A DNA stretch of 64,000 bases from Plotosus lineatus (Eukaryota > Chordata > Actinopteri > Siluriformes > Plotosidae). The stretch spans positions 37,883,064 to 37,947,063 of the forward strand of contig CM045734.1 in the NCBI GenBank assembly GCA_024760905.1. Direction: 5' to 3'. Shown here piece after piece: positions 34,401 to 45,627 of the stretch. The notes under the pieces were generated by a model. It was not told the DNA's origin, ran no database searches, and was given only the letters and a program-made list of their open reading frames with translations. The position numbers were made by a program, and so were the translations under genes. Every line of letters begins with the position of its first letter. Position 1 is the first letter of the stretch.

Positions 34401-36023
34401 GTGAAGCTCCTGCACTTGGGCTCGAAGAAGATCATTTTCTTTCTGAAGTTCTAACATCATTTCTTGGCTAGGTCTCTGCTCCATAGCATTTTTCAGGGTA
34501 ATAGTACGTTTACGTTGGATCTTTGAATCACTCTCAGCATTCATTAAGCTGTGCTTCAGCCTCTCAATCTAAGTGGAACAGAAAACTTTCACACTACTTC
34601 ATTAAGAATATACTACACATTTATTTGATTAGATTCTCATTCATACAGGAGATCCAAAGTTGAAACAAAGGCAACTGGACTGCCTGAGCACCTTGAAGAC
34701 GTTTCACCTATCATCCAAGCTCAGTTGGCCCTGTGTCAACCTTGGATAAACACATACATACATTAAACATGGCCTGGTGGTAAAGGTGCTGGATCAGAGA
34801 TCCTAAGGTTGGGGGTTCAAGCCCCACCTCAAAGGGTTGTCACTGTGCCCCCCCTCAGTGCAGATAACTGGGTTACCAAAGACCGGCCATGTCTCTCACT
34901 GTCTGTGGTGTGAGGCATGTAAAACAACCATTGCTGACTTTTGAGAAGAGTAGCTGCATAGCGATCAGCGTGTTTCTGTCCTGCGGTGGCCTGATGAGCT
35001 GTTCAGGGTGTACTCTGCCCTCGTCCAGAGTCGGCTGGGATGGGCGCCAGCCTCCCCGTGACCCCAATTAGGATTACGCGGTTACAGAAAATGAGTGAAT
35101 ACATTAAATGTCATGAGGCCATGTATTCTAATTTGGTCTCACCTCCAGCTGTAGGTCGCGATTGCACATAAGAGCACAGCTCTTCTCCTCGCTCAATCGG
35201 TTCATGTCACTCATCAGTTTGTAGTTTTCATCCTTCAAGTGCCGTGCCTTGTCCCACATCTGGTCCCGTTCTTCACGCATATGCTGTACACGTTCTTGCT
35301 GTTTGCGAAGCTCACACTCTCGCGCCTGCAGCCGGCGAGCGGTGTCAGCATGCTCAGCTATACGTGCAGATGCTGCCAGTCTTGCTTTGCGCTCATCCTG
35401 AAGTGCTTTCTGAAGCCGAGATACCTCATTCATAAGAAACTGAGTTAATCCTGATTCGCCTGCAGTATCTTGTCAAATGGGCACATATTAAAATTTTCAA
35501 ATTAAACATTGTTCATTATTGCTCATTTGACATTGAATCTCAAAATCACAACCTTTTTTACTATTGTACCACTTCATCAAACCTACCCACAAGGATTGAG
35601 AAGACCCTCGATGGTTCTTTGCCTGTTATTTTTTGATACAGCTGAGGATAGTCCAATTCCAGACTCTCAAGGAATGCCACATAGCCTTTATGACCTGTCC
35701 GTTGCAATATATCTAGGAGTACACCTAAAAACACCCCACCAATACAGGTATAAACACATTACACAGGTAAAAGACAACATATGGTAATATAACAACGGTG
35801 TGTACCTACCTACTTTGCGTCGTCTAATAACCAAATTTGGATCATTGTAAATCTGCTCCTCATCCTCACTGTTCAGCACCCTACACTGTCTCAGGTATGG
35901 TATTATTCGTGAAGGCTCAATAGTCTTGATGAGAACCATTCTGTGGTCCTCCAGCTGCATCCAACACTCTTCATCATCCTCAAATTCAACCGCACTCGGT
36001 CCATCAGCCATTGCTTCGGTCAT
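27279..36023 (-). CDS. card9: card9, caspase recruitment domain-containing protein 9
   Basis: Cytosolic adaptor that, in mammals, links Syk-coupled C-type lectin receptors to BCL10-MALT1 and NF-kB in innate antifungal defence. Coding exons: 35810-36023, 35587-35724, 35143-35468, 34389-34568, 33883-34026, 33655-33780, 33373-33567, 30738-30786, 30327-30427, 30097-30170, 27279-27390. They total 1659 nt, 552 codons plus stop, with matching phase throughout; human CARD9 is 536 residues. The CARD spans about residues 15-110 ([36 protein letters not shown]). Cys20 and His83 have the same spacing as the zinc-binding pair reported in human CARD9. A long coiled coil follows at about 125-440, including [19 protein letters not shown]. 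The C terminus reads KRALRTK then [12 protein letters not shown], as in CARD9. A second Met at codon 5 has a good context and could be the true start. An upstream acceptor for exon 5 (33883-34026) would extend it in frame. The last intron is 2.7 kb of nested transposons. Confidence 0.95.
27752..28596 (+). mobile_element. Inner Tigger-like transposon (deletion derivative)
   Basis: Ends CAGTGGTACCTCACTTTACG and, inverted, CAATGGTACCTCACCATACG, with TA on both sides. The plus strand at 28072-28278 encodes [17 protein letters not shown] then [20 protein letters not shown], a helix-turn-helix DNA-binding region. The catalytic domain is deleted. It is the same family as the outer Tigger but in the opposite orientation. 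Confidence 0.85.
28610..29460 (-). mobile_element. Inner hAT element with transposase C-terminal relic
   Basis: Terminal repeats are exact: CAGGGGTCGGGAACC on the left and the same read inverted on the right. The minus strand at 28806-29003 encodes [20 protein letters not shown] then LNACMKQ, the conserved C-terminal (dimerisation) part of hAT transposases. No matching 8-bp flanks are visible, so its insertion site was altered later. Confidence 0.82.
31010..31270 (+). mobile_element. SINE family S2, degraded
   Basis: Body landmarks GGCTTTCCTCTGGGTAG, CATCCAAAAACATGCACAA and CCCCTAGGTGTGTGAGTG are in S2 order. It lies in card9 intron 8, between 30787 and 33372. Confidence 0.6.
31425..31463. 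repeat. GT microsatellite
   Basis: Pure TG run of about 38 nt in a card9 intron. Confidence 0.92.
31737..32235 (+). mobile_element. SINE S1 (headless, second tail type) followed by S2 fragment
   Basis: From 31737 to about 31990 there is an S1 body (CAGTGCAGCTAACTGAGTAA) with the tail ending AAGTGGTTACAGAAAAATGA. From about 31992 an S2 body follows (TTCTCTCTGTGCTCGTG, GTCCAAAGAAATATCC, CCTAGGTGTGTGTGCG). Confidence 0.65.
32242..33068 (+). mobile_element. pogo/Tigger-like transposon relic
   Basis: Ends CCGTATTCGAAATAATAAGC and, inverted, CCATATTCGATGTGATAAGT, with TA on both sides. A frame at 32478-32675 has an acidic end ([18 protein letters not shown]) like the C-terminal tails of pogo-type transposases. 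No DDE domain remains. It lies in card9 intron 8. Confidence 0.7.
34767..35100 (+). mobile_element. SINE S1 with second tail type
   Basis: Head GGCCTGGTGGTAAAGGTGC and B-box GGTTCAAGCCCC, S1 body, then tail CGCCAGCCTCCCCGTGACC and GCGGTTACAGAAAATGAG. It ends about 43 bp from the donor of card9 exon 3 (35143-35468). Confidence 0.8.
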
Positions 36024-36371
36024 AGCAGCTGGATGTTTCTATCTTTACTTCTTAACTAGAACTGGTAGCAGGGCTGACTTTAGCACAATGGATCAGAAAC
36101 AAAAAGATAATGTTAGTTAAGGGTAATTCATCATAGTTCCGTTTTTCAAAAGTCACTTAATGTTTTGTCATTTCCCTTTATTGCACAATTCAGCTGTGCT
36201 TACCTCGTGACATGTCATGAAAAGTAACATACAGTATAATAAATTTCTATATCAATTCTCTGCTCCTTTAATTTAAAACTTAAATAACATAGATAGCATG
36301 GGGAGGTGGGGTGGGGTGGGGATCTTTTCCACTAAAAAAAAGACACAAGGAAAAGATGACTTTTAAACCAC

Positions 36372-36377
36372 TTTATT
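36372..36377 (-). terminator. Candidate snapc4 polyadenylation signal
   Basis: AATAAA on the minus strand, about 325 nt past the snapc4 stop. Other AATAAA copies occur nearer the stop (for example 36487-36492), so the used site is unsettled. If this one is used, the snapc4 transcript ends about 330 bp before the card9 start codon. Confidence 0.45.
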
Positions 36378-36699
36378 ATAAAAATTTTTTTTCAAAAAGT
36401 AAATAATTTGCATTTGAATAACTGACACAGGCTGGCTTATATTTCCCTTTGTACAAACAATAAATAAATAATTCGTAAATAAACTGTTTATTTTCAACAG
36501 GAACTTTTGATTATTAACATAGGGAAGAAAGTCTCTTACAAATATTATACTAACAATTTGTTACTAACATGCCTGTACTTAAGATTATTTAGTTTGATTT
36601 CTTGATTCACTTCTCAGTAAACTGTGCTGCTGTTAATTTACTTTCTTTCATATTTAACATATTTGCAAGGTCGCTTACATTTTTATTCATCTTTTTGAA

Positions 36700-38924
36700 T
36701 TAGTCCTTATTTTCTGGCCCAACATTTTCCTCACTGTCCCGCTGATCAACAGCATCAGTTGACTTTAGGTATGGATTTATAGTGGTCAAAAGTGTAGGTA
36801 ATGTAAAACATGACAAGAAGCGAGCCTTCAGATGTAAATACGCTTGGTTTGTTTGAAATCTTTCAGCCACCATGTTCCGAATTGCAGCAATCTTCGCTTC
36901 TTCCTCAATGTCCTGACTGTGTTCTTCAGGTAGAAGTTGGACTGCTGACTTTAAAAAGGAATCTTTTCCTCGGAGTAAAGTGTTCAGTGTATTAATACTG
37001 CTAACAAACGGAGGAAGATAAGGCATTTTTTTCCCCAGTCCAGGCAGTGTAATGCCACCAGTCCCACTTAACCAATTTTTCACTTGGGTTGGTTCCTCAC
37101 AGAACATCAAGCTAGGCTCAAAATTCACTTGTTTTGACTGGGGTTTAAATGTAATACCTTGGGGTTCCACCTGTTGCACTACAGTTGGAGGAAAACCCCC
37201 ACAACTATTTGTCATAGAACTGGCAGCTAGATTAACACGCAACTGATCATTTGGCAGACCAACGGCATTGACTGTAGCGGAAATACCTACAAAACAGGCC
37301 GGTGCAGTTGCAGGTGATGTTTTATTTAAACGAGAAAGGGACATAGAAGTAGAGACTGTGGGACTGGCTGAAGATGTAATTGCAGATGTCATTGGTAGAC
37401 TCATATTGGCATTAGGTGGTGCAACAGTTGTTGAACACCTAGTAACATTTGTAGTAGCAGTTGAAAGGATATTATTATTAATTACACTGGGTCCTACAGC
37501 ATTGTCGATTTTGCTGATCTCAATTGTTGTCGAGTTGGTTGCTGGTGGAAAAATTTTAGGTGGAACTCTAGAAACATTTATAGTAGCACCTGTGGGAGCA
37601 TTTGGGATGCATTGTCCTACAGCATTAAATAGTGGCAAAGAGCCATTTTGTTTCATTATAACTGGTTGCTGAAATTGCAGCTGGGAATAAGGATGTGCTA
37701 TTTTCTGGATTTCAGGACCTGAAATAGTACAAGGCCCTGAAATGTTCAGTGGGTGGGCCAAAGATACAGGAGGTGGGCATGTAACAGGAAGCACTGAAGA
37801 GACACCAGGTACTGAAATACCTGATGATGTAAGGCTTTGACTAGTTCCCACAACTGAGGATGAAGCAGTAACCAAAGGTGACATGGAAGTCTCAGGTTTG
37901 TAGTGATTACATTCTGTTTTAGAAAGGGGAATTTGGACTGTGAATCCTGTGATTGGTGTTGGAACATTTGTGTTCGGTGAAACCTGAGGAACAGGAGTTT
38001 TTGGGACAGCCATTGAAATTACAGTGGGTAATTTGGAAGAAAAAGGAAGTGGAGAAACAATGCGGTTTCCTGAGTCAGATGAGGGCGTACAATGCTGACC
38101 AATATTTGATCTGACAGTCAGAGGTTTATTATTACTTCTAGGTAAATTAGTTGGTGGAGGACTTGGTCTCATGCCATTAGAAAGTGCAACACATCTGTCC
38201 TGGTCAGCGATAGCAGCAGGCTGAAATAACATCGGAGCATTTTGGTTCTGAGTACCAGGGATGATAGGAGATTGTGCTTGAATTGCAACAGGCAGTAAAC
38301 CGGCTGGGGTGAGAATCCAGGCTGTAGTTTGTGGCTGTACAGTCACTGCTTGGGATATGCTACTGTTTTGTTGTTTTAGAGCTGCCTGTGTCTTGGAGCG
38401 CTTGGCATTTTTCTCATCCAACAAAATTTGAGCTTTCTTTGTGTGTGTGCGCTTGCGTTTTTGAGTGCCCACTTCCTCTGATGTCTTTGTGGATGGTCCA
38501 GTTGTAGTCACCGAGGTCGTTGAATAAGATGCTGACTGTGTCACCTTTGCAGATCCAACTGGTTCTTCCAAACCCGGTTCTGGTTGAGGAATCTTTGATG
38601 TATCTTGTGTACCCAACTGCAGAAGATGTAAAACTCCCTGTGCCACATTATGCGAAGTGCCTTCTTTGTTATCTATCTTTGGCTGGGTAACAACAACTGT
38701 CCGGGGAAGTATCACAGCAGCATTTACCTTGGGACTAGCAGACTGCACAGTTTGTTTTACTTTTCTTTGCTGAGGGCATCGAGGAATTGCAATTTTGCCT
38801 GGCAATGAAGGTAGCACGAGTTCAAACTTGGGGGACCGCAGGGACTTTTTCTGTTCTTTTTTTTCAACAACCGTGTCTGCTACAGTCTGAGCATGGTGGC
38901 AGGAACCCTGAGTACTCTTCTTGG
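36700..38924 (-). other. snapc4: snapc4 last coding exon: long low-complexity C-terminal region
   Basis: Encodes residues 829-1569. Much is Ser/Thr/Pro/Val-rich and likely unstructured (STTVAPPNANMSLPMTSA is typical). Near the end a compact hydrophobic segment appears (GGITLPGLGKKMPYLPPFV, then INTLNTLLRGKDSF), followed by helix. In the family the C terminus contacts SNAPC2; assigning that role to this segment is inference. The acceptor at 38925 gives phase continuity with exon 22. Confidence 0.8.
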
Positions 38925-41900
38925 CTGAAAAACATGAAAACATTAAGAACTTTTTGGGTTGATGAACTTAGCACTCAAATGTGAAAAAAACAAAATGATA
39001 CATCAGATACCTGAATAAAGTTTCAGTTCAGGCTTTGTTATCTGTGGAAAAGAGGAGAAAAATGAGTATTCTTCTAGTATCTGCAATGTCCCTGTAAGGT
39101 CCATCATCATTAATACTATGATGAAAAACCACATATTATGAAAAGGTTCACAAAATAATTCCATTTACATGTAGTAGCTGATTCTCTCTTGTCTGTTTAT
39201 GTGTGTCAGTAACACTACCTATAGGCAACATATTACGTGTAAGTACACTTTACCCAGGATGTCCCGTTTCTGCGGGACTCAATGACTTTCCTGCAACCCT
39301 CAGTATCAATTTTAAGAGCCTGTTTTAAAACAACACATCTTTCAAAATAGTCAGCTTTAAATACAATTTCATTATAATACAATAACTTCAGAAAGAGAAG
39401 ACTTATCTGACCTCCAGGAAAAATAAAAACACATCTGATTTTAGAAGTGGAATCTCTGCTGCTCTTTTGCAAATGATGTCCGCTGTACAGAGAGAAATGA
39501 AATAAACTGATTCCTGCAACAGAAGTGGAGGAATTAATTTTTAGCAGCATATCTCAAAATTACCTTCACAATCCCGCGTCTCGTCGAAAGATAAAGGAAT
39601 TAACACATTCCCAATCCAGGGAGCAATGGCCAGCATTAGGTCATAGCTTAGTTTGGTGGCAGATCGACTACGCGTTGTTTTCTCTCTGCTTTTTGTATTA
39701 TGATTATCTTCCACTTCAACATTTTTGGCATCATTCTTCTTTGTACATGAAGTCAATCTGTTTTTTGCTTTTTGTTCAGCTCTCTGGGGAGAAACAGATA
39801 TTCTTATTGTAGTCTACTTATCATTGCTTTTTCAGATAAACAGACTTCTATCAAAATGTTGAATCATCAGTATGAATATACATAAAATTATTTATAATGC
39901 ACTTTACATTTACGAGAAATCTCAAAGTGCTACAGTTAGAAAAAAAACATCAATCAACAATAGGGGCAAAATGGATAAAGTGTACACATTGAAAACGACC
40001 TGATTAAAAGCATTGATTAAAGATGAAAGTTTTCAGGCCCTTTTGAAAGATTCCACAGTGTGTGCAGCGCTGACATTGAAAGGTCAGCAGAGAGATTTTG
40101 TTTATGATCCAGACAGAAATAGGAAGCCAGTAAAGTGAGCAGATGATGGGAGTGATGTGCTTGTGTTTACGCGCTCTCATCAGGACCCAAACAGCACTAT
40201 CCTGGATAGACTGAAATTTTTGTATGTTCTAGACAGGAATCCGAAATGAGAAGTACTTTGCAGTAGTTCAGTCTGAAGGCGACAAATGCATGGATGAGCT
40301 TTTCTGTGTCAGAAAGGAAGAGTTATGGGAGCGAGTTTGGCATTGAGGCAACTGAATGAGGTTTAAGGGACGTGTTTTATATGGGATTTAAAGGTGAGCT
40401 GTGAATCAAAGATAAGACCAAGGTTGGTGACTGTAGTGGAAAGTGAGACGTTTAGACCAACGAAACGTGATGCTGAAAATTTTGTTGAATTTGGTGTGCA
40501 GAACCCATTTGGATTGCTTTGGTTTTTGATCTATTAGGATGGAGAAGATTTTGCTGAAATTTTATTCTCTTCCAGACAGGCTGTGAGAGTGGAAAGAGGG
40601 GTAGCTAGAGAAGATGGAGAAACTGAGGATGATGATGATAATGGAACAGATGGGTTCTCAGACACATTTCTACCCATCTTCAGGTAGAGCTAAAAACATG
40701 TAGGAGGCTAATTGGTTGTTCCAAATGACCCCTAGGTGTGAATGCCAGTGTAAATTGTTGTATATGCATGTGTTGGTTGTACAATGGTCTGGCAAACTGT
40801 TCAGGATGTACTGTACCCCACTCTTGCCCAGAGTCGGCTGAGATACCCATCCCTGCAAAGCTTAGAAAAATGAATGATTTAATAGTTTAATTCAGACAAT
40901 AGTGTAGCCAATCAATCAGATAATAAACATAAAAATAATACAGGCCTTTATACCTTTTCTCAAAAGGATACAGATAATGGTACATTGCTAAAGCATGTGT
41001 TGCTCTTCATCAACTACTTATTTTCAGCATTATAATATAATTCAGCATTAATTATATTAATAGCTGATACATTAATGTGGGGCCGGTGGCGTAGTGGTTA
41101 GGGTGCTGCGCTCATGATCAGGAGGTTGTGAGTTCAAATCCCACTGAGACCCTCACTGTGCTAAGACCACAAGTGTGCTTCTGTACCCAACAGACTTTAC
41201 CTTACTTTTATCAGATACAGCTGAGTATCGTCAGCGTAGAGATGGAATGAGCCCAAAAACTGCTAATGATGTGCAAAAATTGCATCATATATGGATGAAA
41301 GAGAATGGGTCCCAGGATTGATCCCTCAGGCACATCACATGATGGCTCATTGATCTAGCATGACAAATGGAGACGAATTCCTCTCTCTTTGACAGATATG
41401 ATCGAGACCAATCCAACTTGATCCACTGCCAGTGAACCCTGCAAGGTGCTGTAGGCAGTGGAGCAAGTTGGTGTGGTCAACCATGTTGAAAGCAGCTGAC
41501 AGGTCAAGAAGGATAAGGAGAGAGGAATAGCCATGATCGGCTGTAACCAACAGGTAATTTGTGACTGAGACCAGTGCTGTCTCTGTGCTGTGAGCTTTGC
41601 GGAAACCAGATTGGAATTTGTCCAGAATACCGTTCACATGTGACCATGTTCACGTTGTTGGATATGGACTGAAACCATTCTTTTCCAAGATTTTTCGCCA
41701 GGATGGGAAGACTGGAGATAAGTCCGTCGTTTGCCAGGTCTTGAGGGTCCAGAGTGTTTTTTTTTAAGAGAGGGTTGATTATGGGGCATTACAGGGTGAA
41801 GGGAATATGACCAGATTGGAGGGATTGGTTAAATATAGTGGTGATGAGGATTAGGGGCAAGATATTTGCCTTAACTCGGGATGTCTAAAGCTTCCATAGG

Positions 41901-44900
41901 ACCACAAGCTTTGACTTATTGACCATTATGCACAGACGTCTAGGTTGATGTCACAGGATAGCCCCTGAGACTCGTCACTGAGGAGACTCTTTGTATCATC
42001 TCTTTAAGAGTTTTGGTATATACAAAACAAAACAATCCAAAATTTGATTTTAATATTTTGTATTTACATGTTTCATTCACGAAAATGTGGAAGGACAGGT
42101 GAGTTGTGTGCTCTGATCCAGCTAAAAGCTCCATTTCATTCCAGTCCATGATCCCTATTACCTCACTTTATTTAAAACAACAGAAAATTCGAGCTAGTCC
42201 TAGCCAACCAACTCTGGACAAAGGCGGGGCTAATGTGCAGTTAATGGTTCTTTGTTGCTAATGGTGTCTGCTCTCTTCACTTGAGTTGTACAAAAATTAT
42301 AAAATAATTAGATGGATGGATGCCTGTAAAAAAAAAAAAACAATTGCTAACTCATCAAGAGTGGGCTAAATAGCCATCAGCGTTTTTCTGCCCTGTGATG
42401 ATCTGGCAAGCTGTTCAGCGTGTACACTGCCCTCGCCCCGAGTCAGCTGAGATGGGCATCAGCCTCCCCGTGACCCTGAATAGGATTAAGTGGTTCAGAA
42501 AATAAATGAATAAAAGTAAACTGCACTCTGTAAAGGTATTTTAATTTACACTGTAAGAGACATGAGGGGGAAAAATTAATCAAAATATTCCACAGTTTAG
42601 AAACCTAAACCATGATACCGAGGCGGGTCAGGTGAGCTCTGTGCTTTGAGGGGCTAATACTTCTGTGTAGCAAATGGCGTTTCTGGTCTGATCACGTGAC
42701 TCACTCAGGAACTAAAGTAAACAGCACCTCCTCAAGGAGTTTTAGTATATACTACAGGAAAAACAAAAAACTCATTTTTTAATGGTTTATTTTTTATTTT
42801 AGCATGACGTGATTACTGTATACAGCTTGCTCTAAGTATCCATGAGCAGTTCACAGACATTTCAGATATTTTCAGAAACTTTTTTCTAACATGAATAATG
42901 TGTTAGAAACAAATACTGAACCTGGATTTACTATAGATGGTCTTTCATGAAAGAGTTTTTGCTCATGAATCGTGCATCGACAAAATGTGTGACACGCTCA
43001 CTTCCCTGTCACTCAGTGACCGCCAGCCAATCGTGGGCATCTGTGAGCTCATTCGTGTGAGGGGAAAAATAGCGATTTCCCTCTGGGTGTGTTAGGTTGC
43101 CCCCAAATATATACATGCGCCGAGGTTCAAAAAGAGGCATGTGGCAGCATTGCATGTCACGGAGGGGGAATGTGCATGCCTTTGCCCCTCAGTGGTCATG
43201 TGATAGGGAAAGCAACAGTAGATGGGTGGGAATTGAATACAACTAAATTAATGTATATTAAGGGAGAAATTGGATTATAAAATAATAGTTTTCTAGTATT
43301 GGGTGCTTTGTATCAGTACATTTTAACATCAAAAAATCTATAGGACAATTTATAAGTAACACGACAAGCTGTGCTCATCATAAATATAAAAATTTAAGAG
43401 AAATAAATAACATGCAAGTGATGGAACGAGTGTTAATAGTTGTAGCAAGAACTATTCCCATCTTGTCTTGTGGATGTTTACTATTGTTAAACATAAATAT
43501 GAATTGTTAAAAAGCATGAGATGCCTTTCACTAATAAATTCAATGCCTGTAAATTCTTTGACAAATTCCTGTGGTACAAGGGGAACAACTCAGTTCAGGC
43601 TATGCAGTTATTAGAAAACATCCACTCTGGCACCATATTAACTATTCATGGATTATTATTTTATTTATTTATTTTTTTACAATGTCACATCCCACCATTT
43701 TTGATGCTTTCTTATAAATGATACATTACCTCATTCATGGCAGATGTTCTCAAGCCAATCAGCAGGCGGTTAACTTCCAAGTGAGACACCATGATCATGG
43801 CATCCTCTGTGTGTGAAGACTGTCGGTAAAACAGTAAAAAGAAATCTGCATCAGCATTAAGAAATGAAGCTGAAATTATCTAAAACTCTGGAAGTCATGT
43901 TGTTTACAGTATTTGCATGCTAGGAACTTCTTAAATAAATATTTAAGTATGATTGTAAACCTTATTTCATAATAAGAGCAAAAAATGATATCTTATTCAT
44001 CTGCAAGGTAAAACACTTACACTTTTTTCATCTAAACCCAGTGGTTTCTGGCTGCAAACAGTCTTCAGAGGGTTCCCTAATCTGTCCAGCACCGTGTTCA
44101 GTACACAGTGATTGGAACTATCTTCATCTCCAGGGGGCAACTTTACCAGTACAGTCTTCAATTTCCCCGGATAAGTGGGAATATTGTTCCGACATGCAGA
44201 ATCCCATTCCTTCCGGTTTGGCTGGATGTAATCCACTTTAGACCCCTCATCTGAAGAGATGTTTTCTTCTTCCTGTTCATCATCAGTATCCATATACGGC
44301 ACTTGCTCCTCTTCTTCGGACAAGTCGCTTTCATCATCTTTTTCTCGTCTGACATTTTTTCGCCTGATCTTCCTTCTCTTTAATGGATGCTCATGTTTTA
44401 CTCTTCTCTTGTGCGGCATCTTTGTCTTGACATCTTTTTTCTGTATTGAGTAAAAAAAAAAAAAAAAACTCAATAATTACATGTTGTTTTTAAAGTATAG
44501 AATATTTTGTTCCTTCCAACAAAAATAAGAAATTACAGACAATAAGACAGTTTCAGGGTAAAATTATCAATTATAGATGATGTGAATGTTACAATTCTGG
44601 TTTTCCTCAAGCAGCACATCTCCAAGATGTTTTTTTTATCTTATACCACATCAATTTTTTTTAATTATGATTATTAAATGGTTGTGAGAGTGTTGGCCCT
44701 GCGATGGCCAGGCAAGCTTTCAAAAAAGTTTGCCCCACCCTCACTCAGAGTCGGCCGAGATGGGCGCCAGCCTCCCCGCCACCCTAATTAGGATGAAACG
44801 GCAAAGAAAATTAATGAATTATTATGTATTAATTAATGAATGCCGATGTGTTCTGCATATGATGACAAAATTATTTAATGCATCATAATATTTGATTTCT

Positions 44901-45594
44901 ATTACTAATTAAACACATTACACGTTCAATTAGCTGAAGAATATTAGGGTACTAACAGGGCTGGTTCTCATCTTATTGAGGAATCGAAACTGATACTAGG
45001 AAGCAAGGGAATCATATTCGAGCATGGTACAATGCAACCATTCCTACTGTGTGTACAGGACACAGTTAATGGTGTGGACTGTTCAGGAGCCTTGAATTCT
45101 AAAGGCTAAAAGCAGCCTTCTCCTTATGATTCACTCATTCTTGATGTTAACAAAACAAAAAGGGTCATGTTAGAAAGAATGTTCTGGCTGAATGTTCCTG
45201 GCGTCACAGAATTTTCGAGCCCATCTGTGACGCCAGGAACATTCAGCCGGACCCAAAAATGCAGGACACAGGGTGTGATGAGATGAAAATAGGTGCACTT
45301 TATTGTTCACAGGGAAGGCACTAGAGCGGGGGGAAATCGTAGTCATTGTTAGAGATGCGGAGAAACACGGAAATCAAACTAAAGCGGAAACTGGTGGAGC
45401 ACGGAGCTGAGAGCCAGTGAGATTATGGGGAAGAGGGACAATCTTCTAGCACCGGGAGGAGCGCGCCGCTGGTCTTTATAGCCTGTGATTAAGTGGAATC
45501 AGGTGTGTGACAGCCACGCCCCTCTCCAATGTGTAGGCAGAAAGTGTGTGTGTGCGCGTGTGTGTGTGTGTGAGAGAGAAAGTGTGTGTGTTTA

Positions 45595-45627
<33 letters not shown>

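Noticed and set aside
37052..37672. Plus-strand open frames opposite the snapc4 last exon
   Set aside because: Shadows of the 2.2-kb exon on the other strand; the minus frame fits the gene and its splice phase.
44259..44453. Plus-strand Ser/Phe-rich frame
   Set aside because: Reverse of the charged KR/DE-rich snapc4 exon 17; not a separate gene.
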